From Paenibacillus luteus (GTDB lineage Bacteria > Bacillota > Bacilli > Paenibacillales > Paenibacillaceae), in assembly GCF_006542765.1 (NCBI RefSeq), contig NZ_SKCD01000013.1:1-64000 (forward strand): a DNA stretch of 64,000 nucleotides, in the 5' to 3' direction. Position 1 is the stretch's first letter. The number at the start of each line of letters is the position of its first letter. Made by a program: the position numbers and the translations under genes. The notes under the pieces are model-generated. The model saw only the letters and a list, made by a program, of their open reading frames with translations. It was not told where the DNA came from and searched no databases. Below, piece by piece: positions 34,752-44,209 of this stretch.

Positions 34752-36086
34752 TTGAAAACTAGTAAATGGATAACGCTTTCACTCGTGTTCATCGTTCTGA
34801 TCAGTATGCTGGGCGCTTGCTCAAGCGGTAACAGCGGAGCGGGTGGCAATAAAACGGAAGGCGGGCAGACAGCGGGAACGGATAAGCCTTCCGCACCAGT
34901 CAAGCTGATGATGTGGGGCGGGGTGCCGCCGGAGTCGGGCCCGCAGGCTGTTGTCGATGCTTGGAATAAGGAGCATCCGGAAATTCAGGTGGAATATGTG
35001 CGTTTCGTCAATGACGACGATGGCAACTTAAAGCTGGATACGGCTTTGCTGACTGGGCAAAACGTGGACCTGTTCGTGAACTATACGCTGACCCAAACCC
35101 AAAAGCGTATTGATGCCGGCGTCGCGCTCGATTTGAGCGCCTTTACCGACTACAATATTTTGGAGAAGATGGGCAGCAACGCGGAAGGCTGGCAGGTCAA
35201 CGGTAAATTTTACGGCGTCCCAACGACAAGGAGCGCTTTCTTCGTCGCTTTGAACAAGGATGCGCTGGATGCGGCGGGCCTTCCGGTTCCAAAGGATTGG
35301 ACATGGGAGCAGGCAAGAGAGTATGCCAAAACGTTAAAGCCCGCTAGTGGCTACGGTATGGTCCAGCATTTGGAGCCATTCCTTGATCCGATTGACGCGG
35401 CTCTGACTAAGGAAGGTTACGTTAAAGCGGACGGCACATCGAACCTCGATTCGCCTTCTGTGAAGAAATGGCTGGAGACGCTTGGCGGAATGATGACGCT
35501 AGATCAGACGACGCCGCCGCTTGGCGAGCAGATTACATCGAAAATTCCGGTTGAAAATGTGTTTCTTGCCGGAGAATCTCCAATGCTGAACATCGGTGCC
35601 TGGCTGCTGAGAAGCTCCAATAATTTCACCGATTTCCCGCGTGACTTCAAGATTGCATTCGCACCTGTCCCTCGTCTCGTAGAGAATCAGGCGGATTATA
35701 TCCCTCGCGGGGGCTTAGGGGATTACATCTCGATCAATGCAAAATCCTCGTATACGAAGGAAGCTTGGGAATTTCTAAAATGGTATGCCGATGGCGGAAT
35801 GGCGCCAATGGCTGCCGGTGGCCGCTTGCCTGCCTCGAATGCAGCCGATCAAGACGAAATGGTGGCGAACCTGCTTGGCGACAAAGGAGACACTTACGAC
35901 AAAGAATCTCTGATGTACGTGTTGTTCGAAGACGAGACGCCAACGCATGTCCGCGAGCTGCCGCAAGAGGTTACGGATTTGATTACGCAGGAATACGAGA
36001 AATTTTTCTTGGGCAATCAGAACGCAGACCAGACCACGGCCAATATGGTTAAGCGCCATAATGAATATTTGAAGCAAGCCAAATAA
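34752..36086 (+). CDS. Sugar ABC transporter substrate-binding lipoprotein
   Basis: Family 1 extracellular solute-binding protein, 444 residues. The signal ends in the lipobox MLGAC, so the mature protein is a lipoprotein; VKLMMWGGVPPESGPQAVVDAW follows a Gly/Ser linker. The TTG at 34752 is chosen because GGGAGGT is correctly spaced before it and because it gives a clean signal peptide (KTSKWITLSLVFIVLIS); the frame is open upstream to 34710. It sits between the response regulator and kinase genes, and likely delivers an oligosaccharide to the permeases at 40122 and 41016. No ATPase gene is nearby, so a shared MsmX-like ATPase is probable. Confidence 0.87.
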   Translation: MKTSKWITLSLVFIVLISMLGACSSGNSGAGGNKTEGGQTAGTDKPSAPVKLMMWGGVPPESGPQAVVDAWNKEHPEIQVEYVRFVNDDDGNLKLDTALLTGQNVDLFVNYTLTQTQKRIDAGVALDLSAFTDYNILEKMGSNAEGWQVNGKFYGVPTTRSAFFVALNKDALDAAGLPVPKDWTWEQAREYAKTLKPASGYGMVQHLEPFLDPIDAALTKEGYVKADGTSNLDSPSVKKWLETLGGMMTLDQTTPPLGEQITSKIPVENVFLAGESPMLNIGAWLLRSSNNFTDFPRDFKIAFAPVPRLVENQADYIPRGGLGDYISINAKSSYTKEAWEFLKWYADGGMAPMAAGGRLPASNAADQDEMVANLLGDKGDTYDKESLMYVLFEDETPTHVRELPQEVTDLITQEYEKFFLGNQNADQTTANMVKRHNEYLKQAK

Positions 36087-36104
36087 GCAGGAACGTACGA
36101 TAGC

Positions 36105-36145
36105 TGACCCTATGCGCCAAAAAGGCGTATGGGGACGGCTTTTTG
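36105..36145 (+). terminator. Terminator after the substrate-binding protein
   Basis: CCCTATGCGCC pairs with GGCGTATGGGG (two G-T pairs) around AAAAA, then ACGGCTTTTTGCC. Partial termination here would give the binding protein a higher transcript level than the kinase gene that follows. Confidence 0.7.
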
Positions 36146-36211
36146 CCCAATATCCAACTGTGAAGCACGGCGCCAGCCGTCCGCTCTCAGGCAGCAGGGA
36201 GGCTGGTCCGC

Positions 36212-38011
36212 ATGCGAAAATGGTTCCAATACGTCGTACCCCATAAGCTGAAATATCGGCTGTTTGTCGCCTTTGCTCTCCTCATTCTGCTGCCGTTCGG
36301 CATCTTGAACGTCTATAATTTTCAGCGGATTGAATCAGTCATTCAGGAGAAAATCAGTGACCAAAGCCATGAGCAGCTCAAAAATTTACAGCGGACGCTG
36401 CAAGACCAGATGAGCATCGCGTTCAAGGCGCTTATTTTTCTGGAGCAGGATGCTGTCGTTCGCAATCTGCTGAAAGCGCCGGAAACCGGAAATCTGCTGG
36501 ATAACAAGGATGTGATGGAGGAGAAGTTCAAAGGCATCAACAACAGCTTTTTTCTGTACAACCCGTCCGTGTATTTTACGCTGCTGGATTTACAGGGAAA
36601 CGTCTACACTTCTTATCAGCCGAAGACGACACTAAATTACGAGTCTATGCGGCAAAGCCGCTGGTTCGAGGAAACGCTGCGCAAAGGCACGCCGTACCAG
36701 TGGGTTCCGAATGACGATAATTATTTGTTTTCGGATTTATCGCGAAGCAGTACCCTGCTCTCGCTCTATGGCGTATTGAGAGATTCGCAGCATAAGCCGT
36801 ATGGCATGGCCCGCGTAAGCATCGATTACTCCTATTGGTTCAAATCGATATTGAATACCTCCTCCGGCGGACAGGAGTATTTCCTCATCACGGGCGAAGG
36901 AGAAGACGTGGCGCAAGGGGTTTCCGGAGACTCGCTGTCACTAGAGGTATCGGACGAGATCGTGTCGGGAGGCAAGCAGGAAGGTTATCTGATTGATCCC
37001 GTGTCGGAGGCGCTTATTAATTTCAGCTATATTGAATCCTTGGACTGGTATATTGTGAACCGCATTCCGTCGGCTATTTTGTTCGATGATCTCTACTCGC
37101 TCAAACAGCAATATTTTTTAACCTTTTTCCTTTTCATTGCCGCATTTATTTTAATCGCCTTTATGATTGCTTACGGCTTCACCAGGCCTCTATCCCATAT
37201 GCAAAACAAAATGCGGGAGGCCGTCCGTAAGGACTTGAACATCCGTTTGCCGGAGAAGCGTTATAAGGGCGAGGTGTTTGAGCTGGCCCAAACCTTCAAT
37301 ACGATGCTCGCCGACATGAACGGCTTGATCCGGCGCTTGAAGACCGAGGAGAGGGAAAAGGATGCCGTCCATTTCCAAATGCTGCTGGCCCAGTTGAATC
37401 CCCATTTTCTGCTTAACACGCTCAATACGATGAAGTGGCTTGCGCTGCGCAATGACCAGGATGAGATCGCAGAAATGAGCATGTCGCTTGGGAAGTTGCT
37501 GGAGACGAGCCTCAATTCCGATGTAGACTTAATACATTTGCGCGACGAAATGGAGCTAATCAAGGCTTATATTTATATCCAGCAAATGCGCTACAATCAC
37601 CGCTTTACGATTCATTACGAATATGAGCAGGCCAATGAATATGTGCTCGTGCCGAAGCTTGCATTGCAGCCCTTGATCGAAAATGCCATTCAGCATGGCA
37701 TTGCCCATATGACCGAAGGCGGCAGCATTCGAATCCGAATTTATGCGGAGGAGGAGCAAAGCCTCATTGTGGAGGTGGAGGACAACGGCGTGGGCGTCGA
37801 ACGGGCTTCTACGATGCAGCCGGGAAGGAAGCGGCCGGGCATCGGGCTGAAAAATATAAAAGAGAGACTGCGATTGCTGTTCAAAGAAAAAGGAAGCCTT
37901 GAAATTTCTTCTTCAGAGAGCGGCACGCTCGTCAGGCTTCAATTTCCTTATCTGCTTTCAAGGCCGTTTGATCAAGGGCAGAACGCAAGCAAGGATCACG
38001 GGGACTTGTAG
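36212..38011 (+). CDS. YesM-type sensor histidine kinase
   Basis: A 599-residue membrane kinase: TM1 (about 15-35, YRLFVAFALLILLPFGIL), an extracellular sensor of about 270 residues (dCache-like by size), TM2 (about 305-326, FFLFIAAFILIAFMIAYGF), a HAMP linker, then a His_kinase domain with H398 in AQLNPHFLLNTL and an ATPase domain with ENAIQHG, VEDNGVGV and GIGLKNIKERL. This is the LytS/YesM class, partner of AraC-type response regulators, so it should phosphorylate the regulator encoded at 33850. The likely signal is an extracellular sugar or binding-protein complex. Confidence 0.9.
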   Translation: MRKWFQYVVPHKLKYRLFVAFALLILLPFGILNVYNFQRIESVIQEKISDQSHEQLKNLQRTLQDQMSIAFKALIFLEQDAVVRNLLKAPETGNLLDNKDVMEEKFKGINNSFFLYNPSVYFTLLDLQGNVYTSYQPKTTLNYESMRQSRWFEETLRKGTPYQWVPNDDNYLFSDLSRSSTLLSLYGVLRDSQHKPYGMARVSIDYSYWFKSILNTSSGGQEYFLITGEGEDVAQGVSGDSLSLEVSDEIVSGGKQEGYLIDPVSEALINFSYIESLDWYIVNRIPSAILFDDLYSLKQQYFLTFFLFIAAFILIAFMIAYGFTRPLSHMQNKMREAVRKDLNIRLPEKRYKGEVFELAQTFNTMLADMNGLIRRLKTEEREKDAVHFQMLLAQLNPHFLLNTLNTMKWLALRNDQDEIAEMSMSLGKLLETSLNSDVDLIHLRDEMELIKAYIYIQQMRYNHRFTIHYEYEQANEYVLVPKLALQPLIENAIQHGIAHMTEGGSIRIRIYAEEEQSLIVEVEDNGVGVERASTMQPGRKRPGIGLKNIKERLRLLFKEKGSLEISSSESGTLVRLQFPYLLSRPFDQGQNASKDHGDL

Positions 38012-38120
38012 AAGGGCAAAAAACATATCTGCGCAACTTCAACTGGATAGATGGTGCGTTGTAAACGGAAAAAGAGGTTTACAGCGCGGAATTCGAGAGG
38101 CCAGAAAAAAGATTGCAGAA

Positions 38121-38166
38121 TAAACGGTTATCCGTTAAACTTTACTTACCGACCGTTAAGTAAGTT
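38121..38166 (+). promoter_or_regulatory. Palindromic operator candidates before the TetR gene
   Basis: AACGGTTATCCGTT at 38123-38136 and ACTTAC-N10-GTAAGT at 38144-38165 are inverted repeats just before the TetR ribosome binding site. Both are the size expected for TetR-dimer operators and suggest autoregulation. A further AGTAAGT half-copy lies at 38171-38177. Confidence 0.45.
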
Positions 38167-38198
38167 GATAAGTAAGTGAGCAGGGGGTTGTAATTAAG

Positions 38199-38795
38199 AT
38201 GGACAAAAAATCAACGTATGCCGTTATTTTGGAAACGGCTTATCAGATGTTTGCGGAGTATGGTTTTGAGAAGACGAGCATGGCGATGATTGCTAAGCAG
38301 CTGGACATTTCCAAGCCAGCCTTATACTATCATTTCCCATCCAAGGAATCGATTGTGGATATGTTGTTTGAGGAGCTTTGCGAAAGCATTGAATTCCATA
38401 AGTTTTTCACTCGTTCAGAGTATACAAAAGAGAATTTGGAAGAGAAGCTGATTAAAGACGGTCTATATATGATTATGGAGCAGAAGACAGATCCACATTA
38501 CTCGCGAATTATGAAGCAGTATCAAGCACTCGGTTACCGGAACCCGAAATATGCAGAGCGGCTCGTACGAATCTTGGATCAGTATGCTTATGGCTTTGAT
38601 GAGCTGCTGCGTCTTGGAAACCCACCTGAAGCTAAGGCGATCCAGAATACACGTATACTAGGACAGCTGCTGGCGATGACCGTGGACAGTATTGACAACT
38701 TTGCAAGCTACGGATTGGATTATGCCTATGAGGAGATCTGGAGATCAACAGTCCAAGCCATCGTGAATGGAGTTAGAGACGGGGGTAGCATGTGA
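38199..38795 (+). CDS. TetR family transcriptional regulator
   Basis: 198 residues. The N-terminal helix-turn-helix is clear (ILETAYQMFAEYGFEKTSMA, then QLDISKPALYYHFPSKESI), followed by a helical ligand-binding domain. A GGGGGTTG sequence lies before the ATG. Its stop overlaps the start of the DUF418-like gene, so the two form a bicistron that sits, without obvious functional link, between the kinase and the sugar permeases. The ligand is unknown. Confidence 0.9.
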   Translation: MDKKSTYAVILETAYQMFAEYGFEKTSMAMIAKQLDISKPALYYHFPSKESIVDMLFEELCESIEFHKFFTRSEYTKENLEEKLIKDGLYMIMEQKTDPHYSRIMKQYQALGYRNPKYAERLVRILDQYAYGFDELLRLGNPPEAKAIQNTRILGQLLAMTVDSIDNFASYGLDYAYEEIWRSTVQAIVNGVRDGGSM

Positions 38796-39874
38796 TGAAG
38801 AAGGGGCAGCCGCGCATATTGGCGCTCGATTACGCTCGGGCTTGGGCGATTTTTGGCATGATTATGGTAAACTACAAGCTTGCTATGCAGGCGGAGCAAG
38901 GCGGCGCAGCATGGCTGCTTAAGGCGGCGGCCTTGTTTGAGGGAAGAGCGTCGGCGCTATTTGTGCTGCTGGCAGGTTTTGGCGTATCCTTAATGACCAT
39001 GAAAGCGAGAAGCAGCTTGGATCAGGAGTTGGTCCGCCAGAGCCGAAATTCCTTGTACCGAAGGGCGGCATTTCTGTTTATGAGCGGTCTGCTGTTGATG
39101 GCGACAGGCTGGAACGCGGATATTTTACATTATTATGCGGTGTTTATGTTGACAGCCGGGCTGTTGATAACGGTACGGGACAAAACACTTATTCGTCTAC
39201 TTGTTATCCTTTTAATTGGCTCCCAAGCTGGTTTGGTATGGTTTGATTACAACAAGGGATGGGATCTTGGGTTCCATCGATATGAAGACTTTTGGACGCT
39301 TTCGGGGTTCGCACGCAATCTGTTTTTTAACGGTTTTCATCCGGTTTCTCCATGGTTATGTTTTTTTCTGCTTGGGCTTTGGCTCGGCCGAAAGCCTTGG
39401 TTTAAAGGAAATCGCCGCCTGAAGCTGCTTCTCTATTCGGTGTCAGGCGCGGTACTGCTTGAATTAATTTCCTATGCCCTTATTCGGTGGAGCGCGCCTA
39501 TATTAGATTCAGACGCCGCTCATTATTTGTTTATGACAAAGCCGATGCCGCCAACGCTGCTTTATGTTTTGTCTGCGGCATGCACGGGTATAGCATTTTT
39601 GGTTTGCTGTTTTTATGCGACAGAGAAGTGGGCTGCTTCCCGATGGACGAAGTGGCTTATTCATACGGGACAGCTTTCTCTCACGCACTACATCGGCCAT
39701 GTGTGGCTGGGATTAGGCTTGCTTGAAATGGCAGGCCGTTTGGAGAATGGGAGCCTTTCCTTTGCTGTGCTCTATGGCTGTGGATATTTCATAGCTGCCG
39801 TAGTTTTCTCAGCCTTATGGAGAAGATGGCTGCCAAGAGGGCCAATCGAGCTGATGATGCGGAAAATAGGCTGA
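38792..39874 (+). CDS. DUF418/acyltransferase-like multi-pass membrane protein
   Basis: 360 residues with about nine or ten hydrophobic helices. The opening RILALDYARAWAIFGMIMVNY and the C-terminal TGQLSLTHYIGHVWLGLGL are features of the DUF418 / heparan-alpha-glucosaminide acetyltransferase-like membrane group. The GTG at 38792 overlaps the TetR stop; an ATG follows directly at 38795. The TetR protein probably controls it. Substrate unknown. Confidence 0.75.
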   Translation: MMKKGQPRILALDYARAWAIFGMIMVNYKLAMQAEQGGAAWLLKAAALFEGRASALFVLLAGFGVSLMTMKARSSLDQELVRQSRNSLYRRAAFLFMSGLLLMATGWNADILHYYAVFMLTAGLLITVRDKTLIRLLVILLIGSQAGLVWFDYNKGWDLGFHRYEDFWTLSGFARNLFFNGFHPVSPWLCFFLLGLWLGRKPWFKGNRRLKLLLYSVSGAVLLELISYALIRWSAPILDSDAAHYLFMTKPMPPTLLYVLSAACTGIAFLVCCFYATEKWAASRWTKWLIHTGQLSLTHYIGHVWLGLGLLEMAGRLENGSLSFAVLYGCGYFIAAVVFSALWRRWLPRGPIELMMRKIG

Positions 39875-39919
39875 CGCAGCTGCCTTGTTTTTATCGATTC
39901 TGTATACAGCAAAATGGTC

Positions 39920-39951
39920 AAACACTTGGATTTGATCCAGGTGTTTTTTTG
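39920..39951 (+). terminator. Terminator after the TetR-DUF418 bicistron
   Basis: AACACTTGGA and TCCAGGTGTT pair with one mismatch around TTTGA, followed by seven T residues. Confidence 0.75.
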
Positions 39952-40121
39952 TTGCCTTCAGCTGCGATGCTTCTTGCGGAATAGAACATATCTTTGTTTT
40001 CTCAAGAGTTCGGTGAGCTGAAAATGAATGGTTTTGTGATATGAAGTTGGTTGTTCTGTTACCTCAAATCGTTGTGGACTGCTGGTAGACTGGTCATATA
40101 AACAGCAAATGGGGTGTGTAC

Positions 40122-41003
40122 ATGAAACGAAATTGGATGAAGCGACAGCAGCTGCTCGGCTATTTGTTTATTGGACCTAATATGCTAGGCGTCGTTTTAT
40201 TTTTTATTTTGCCAGCGATCTATTCTCTGTATCTTGTCTTTACAGATTACAAATTTATGGCACCGAAAATGAGCTTTATCGGACTGGATAACGTGAAACG
40301 GCTGCTTCACGATGAAATTTTTTATGTCTCGCTCCAAAATACCATCGTCTTCCTGCTTGCTGTGCCGGTATCAATTGGCCTGGCGTTTCTCGTAGCGCTG
40401 GCACTCAACCGCAAGCTCTTTTTCAAAAAAACGCTGAGAGCGCTCTATTTCATGCCTTACATCACGAGCGGCGTGGCGGTCGCTTTCGTCTGGATGCTGC
40501 TCTTTCATCCGAAGCAGGGACCGATCAATGCGATCCTGACAAGCCTAGGCGTCACCAACCCGCCGGGATGGCTGTCTACAACAGAGTATTCCATGCTCGC
40601 CATTGATATTATTTGGATCTGGTTCATGCTCGGCTACAATATGATCATTTATTTGGCTGCTTTGCAGGAAATCTCCGGTGAGCTGCTGGAAGCGGCGAAG
40701 ATTGACGGAGCCAAGCCCTATCAGGTCACCTACAAAATCGTGTGGCCGCTGGTTAGCCCGACAACCTTCCTGCTTATGATTACGGGGCTAATCATGACGA
40801 TTAAGACCTTCGGTATTATTCAGGCCATTACCCAAGGCGGTCCGGGCAACAGCACAATGATTCTGTCACTGTTCGTATACAAAAATGCCTTCCGTTATTA
40901 CGAGATGGGTTACGCTGCGACGATATCATGGGCTTTGTTCTTCATTATTATGCTGATCACCCTCGTGCAGTGGTGGGGGCAAAAACGCTGGGTTCACTAC
41001 TGA
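40122..41003 (+). CDS. Sugar ABC transporter permease (MalF/UgpA type)
   Basis: 293 residues, six membrane helices. The cytoplasmic EAA loop is visible as EISGELLEAAKIDGAKPYQV near residue 188. The N-terminus KRQQLLGYLFIGPNMLGVVLF is typical of carbohydrate uptake transporter family 1. The ATG at 40122 follows GGGGTG; a GTG six bases upstream overlaps that site. It pairs with the permease at 41016 and probably with the binding protein at 34752. Confidence 0.9.
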   Translation: MKRNWMKRQQLLGYLFIGPNMLGVVLFFILPAIYSLYLVFTDYKFMAPKMSFIGLDNVKRLLHDEIFYVSLQNTIVFLLAVPVSIGLAFLVALALNRKLFFKKTLRALYFMPYITSGVAVAFVWMLLFHPKQGPINAILTSLGVTNPPGWLSTTEYSMLAIDIIWIWFMLGYNMIIYLAALQEISGELLEAAKIDGAKPYQVTYKIVWPLVSPTTFLLMITGLIMTIKTFGIIQAITQGGPGNSTMILSLFVYKNAFRYYEMGYAATISWALFFIIMLITLVQWWGQKRWVHY

Positions 41004-41015
41004 GGAGGCTTACGC

Positions 41016-41846
41016 ATGAAAATAATTACGAAGACAAGCCACTGGTGGCTGACCATGCTCATGGCATTTTTTGCGATTGTTATGATTCTGCCTTTTGTCT
41101 GGATGTTCAGCACGTCCTTCAAAACGCCGGCGCAAGTATTTGAATACCCGGTCCGCTGGCTTCCGTCGCAGTGGATCTGGGATCATCACATCAAGGTATG
41201 GACGGGGCCGAAGAGCTTTGGCACGTATTATCTGAATTCCTTGAAAGTGTCGCTAATCAGCACGGTAGGGGCAACGCTGCTCTCTGCTTTTGCGGCATAC
41301 GGCTTCTCCCGCATTGAGTTTAATGGCAGAAATGCACTCTTCGTCGTGTACCTATCGATGATGATGGTTCCGCCGCAGGTACTGTTTGTGCCAAAATTTC
41401 TTATGTTCGACAGCTGGGGCATTTACAATACGCATTGGGCACTTATCCTGCCAGGCATGTTCACGATATTCGGGGTATTTATGATGAGGCAGTTTTTTCT
41501 CTCGATTCCGAATGAAATATCGGAGTCCGCATTTATAGATGGGGCGGGGCATATCCGAATCTTTTTCCGCTTGATTATGCCGCTTGCCAAGCCGGCTCTG
41601 GCTACGCTTGCGATTATTGATTTTTCCTGGCATTGGAACGATTACGAGAATGCGCTTGTATTCCTGATCGATGAAAGCCTATATACCGTACCGCTCGGCC
41701 TGCAAAATTTCATCCTTGAAAATAACGTGGACTACAACGGGATGATGGCAGCCGCTTCGGCGGGCATCGTACCAATGCTCCTTGTATTCATTATTGGCGA
41801 ACGCTTTATCGTGCAGGGCATTACGAATTCCGCAGTGAAAGGATGA
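41016..41846 (+). CDS. Sugar ABC transporter permease (MalG/UgpE type)
   Basis: 276 residues, six helices. MILPFVWMFSTSFKTPAQVF at the N-terminus and the EAA loop EISESAFIDGAGHIRIFFRL near residue 170 identify the second CUT1 permease. It follows the first permease by 12 bases with GAGGAGG-like spacing before the ATG, and precedes the oxidoreductase by 7 bases, so the three form one operon. Confidence 0.9.
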   Translation: MKIITKTSHWWLTMLMAFFAIVMILPFVWMFSTSFKTPAQVFEYPVRWLPSQWIWDHHIKVWTGPKSFGTYYLNSLKVSLISTVGATLLSAFAAYGFSRIEFNGRNALFVVYLSMMMVPPQVLFVPKFLMFDSWGIYNTHWALILPGMFTIFGVFMMRQFFLSIPNEISESAFIDGAGHIRIFFRLIMPLAKPALATLAIIDFSWHWNDYENALVFLIDESLYTVPLGLQNFILENNVDYNGMMAAASAGIVPMLLVFIIGERFIVQGITNSAVKG

Positions 41847-41853
41847 GCTCAAC

Positions 41854-44121
41854 ATGAAGGAAGAAACGGTCCGCTCGGATGTAACCGTCGTCGGAGGAGG
41901 CTTGGCTGGCGTATGCGCCGCCGTAGCGGCAGCACGTCTTGGCAGCAAGGTAGCGCTAATCAATAACCGAGGCGTACTCGGCGGAAATTCCAGCAGCGAG
42001 GTTCGCGTATGGGTATGCGGAGCAACGGCGCACGGGACGAACCGTTATGCTAGGGAAACCGGCATTATGGGCGAAATGTTCGTGGAGAACCAGTATCAGA
42101 ATCCGGATGGGAACCCTTATTTATGGGATTTGGTTGTGCTGGAGACGGTAAAGGCGGAGCCTAACATCCAGCTCTTCCTCCATACGGACGTGCATGAGGT
42201 GGAAGCGGACGGGCCAGAGCATGAGCGGCATATCCAATCGGTAACGGGTTGGATGATGGGCTCGGAGCGACGCATCCGCTTTGAGAGCCCACTATTTCTA
42301 GATTGTACGGGCGACGGTCTTGTCGGCTTTCTGGCAGGGGCGAAATATCGGCTCGGCAGGGAAGCCCAGCATGAATTTAATGAAGAATGGGCTCCGGAAA
42401 TGGCTGATGATATTACGCTCGGCAGCACGCTCCTCTTTTATACGAAAGATGCCGGGCATCCCGTGAGATTTGTGCCGCCAAGCTTCGCCAAGGACATTGC
42501 CCAAACGCAAATTCCGATTAAGCGGGTCATTCGAAGCGGGGATTCCGGCTGCCATTATTGGTGGATCGAATGGGGCGGGGAGCTGGATACGGTCCATGCG
42601 AACGAGCTGATCCGGGATGAGCTGTGGTCGGTCATCTATGGGATATGGGATTATATCAAAAACTCGGGACAGTTCGAGGCGGATACGATGACGCTGGAGT
42701 GGGTAGGCTCGCTGCCCGGCAAGCGGGAGTATCGCCGCTTTGTGGGCGATTATGTACTGAACCAAAACGATATCATCGCGCAAACGCCGTTCGAGGATCG
42801 TATTGCTTTCGGTGGCTGGTCGATCGATTTGCATCCGCCTCAAGGGATGTATGCGTCGGAAAGCGGCTCCAAGCATATGCACGCGGACGGCATCTATCAC
42901 ATTCCATACCGCTCGCTGTATTCGGTTAATGTGAACAACATGCTGTTCGCAGGCCGCAATATCAGCGCAAGCCATGTGGCCTTTGGCACAACACGCGTTA
43001 TGGCCACCTGTGCGGTCATCGGCGAAGCCGCTGGAACAGCGGCTGCATTATGCGCGCGCAATGGAGTAACGCCGAGAGAACTGTATCAAAGCCGGCTGGA
43101 GGAGCTTCAACGGACGCTGCTGAAGCAGGATGCTTCCATGATCGGGCTGGCGCTTAGCGATGAAGAGGAGCTTGCCCAAGCAGCCCAACTATCCGCATCT
43201 TCCGTGTTTCAACAGCTGCAGACCGATGCGGATACCGACTATACGTATGCTTTGACAAATGATGCAGCCCTGCTGTTCCCTGTGGACGGGGGACTGGAGC
43301 GTTTGGAGCTGCTGGTGGACGTGATGCAGGATACGGAGCTTTGCGTAGAGGTATGGGATACCGGGCGAGAGGAAAATTACGTGCCTGCTCGTTTGCAGGC
43401 GTCGTCGAAGATCCGCATAGCCAAAGGGGAGAAGCAATGGGCGGCGTTAGAGCTTGGCTGGCAGCCGAGACTTGCGCAAAACGCATTTGTCATTATCTCG
43501 CAAAATGATCACATTAAACTGCATACGGTGCAGCAATCCATACCGGGGGTGCTCGCCTTTGAGCGTAAAGCAGCTCCTAACGCGAGCGAGGATTTGGAGG
43601 ACCATGATCCAACGCAGCCGGTTATGGAGTGGAGCATGAAGCATTTGGCCCATCGGCTATTTGGCTTCCGAGTAGAAGGAAGCTCGGCAGCCTACGCGCC
43701 GGCCAAAGCGGTTGATGGCATTATCCGTCCTTTTGGAGGCCCTCATCTGTGGATGTCCGAGCGTATGGCGGTTGGCCGCGAGGAATGGCTGCAGCTCGAT
43801 TGGGGTCAGGAGCAGACGGTAACGGAGCTAAGAATCATTTGGAATAATGATGTGAACGAGGATCTCATTAATTTGCATCATCATTACACCTCGTATGAGG
43901 TTTTGCCCGATTTGGCCAAGTCTTACCGAATCGAAGCCTTTGCTGCTGGAGAGTGGCATGCGGTTGCAGCCACGGCTGACAATCGCAGGCGTTTGAATGT
44001 CGTTAAGCTGGAGCAGCCGGTGAAGACACAAGCGATTCGTATCATTATTGAAGAAACCAATGGTTCGCCCTATGCTCAGCTTATCGCTATTCAAGTATAT
44101 AACGGGCAAAGTGGACGCTGA
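41854..44121 (+). CDS. FAD-dependent oxidoreductase with C-terminal discoidin-like domain
   Basis: 755 residues. The N-terminal dinucleotide fold DVTVVGGGLAGVCAAVAAAR and NNRGVLGGNSSSEVRVWV, with a second motif LFLDCTGDGLVGFLAG and the C-terminal FAD segment FAGRNISASHVAFGTTRV, identify the FAD_oxidored family. From about residue 610 a beta-rich segment (AKAVDGIIRPFGGPHLWMS, EEWLQLDWGQEQTVTELRI, YAQLIAIQVY) looks like an F5/8-type carbohydrate-binding domain. No signal peptide is seen. Co-transcription with sugar permeases suggests intracellular oxidation of an imported glycan product; the reaction is unknown. Confidence 0.82.
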   Translation: MKEETVRSDVTVVGGGLAGVCAAVAAARLGSKVALINNRGVLGGNSSSEVRVWVCGATAHGTNRYARETGIMGEMFVENQYQNPDGNPYLWDLVVLETVKAEPNIQLFLHTDVHEVEADGPEHERHIQSVTGWMMGSERRIRFESPLFLDCTGDGLVGFLAGAKYRLGREAQHEFNEEWAPEMADDITLGSTLLFYTKDAGHPVRFVPPSFAKDIAQTQIPIKRVIRSGDSGCHYWWIEWGGELDTVHANELIRDELWSVIYGIWDYIKNSGQFEADTMTLEWVGSLPGKREYRRFVGDYVLNQNDIIAQTPFEDRIAFGGWSIDLHPPQGMYASESGSKHMHADGIYHIPYRSLYSVNVNNMLFAGRNISASHVAFGTTRVMATCAVIGEAAGTAAALCARNGVTPRELYQSRLEELQRTLLKQDASMIGLALSDEEELAQAAQLSASSVFQQLQTDADTDYTYALTNDAALLFPVDGGLERLELLVDVMQDTELCVEVWDTGREENYVPARLQASSKIRIAKGEKQWAALELGWQPRLAQNAFVIISQNDHIKLHTVQQSIPGVLAFERKAAPNASEDLEDHDPTQPVMEWSMKHLAHRLFGFRVEGSSAAYAPAKAVDGIIRPFGGPHLWMSERMAVGREEWLQLDWGQEQTVTELRIIWNNDVNEDLINLHHHYTSYEVLPDLAKSYRIEAFAAGEWHAVAATADNRRRLNVVKLEQPVKTQAIRIIIEETNGSPYAQLIAIQVYNGQSGR

Positions 44122-44209
44122 CGAGCGCCATTTTGCAATCGAAAGGTTGACATAGCCCCGCTTATTCGCAATGATGGAATAGAATAGGCAGGGAAGGGAG
44201 TTAACCGCG

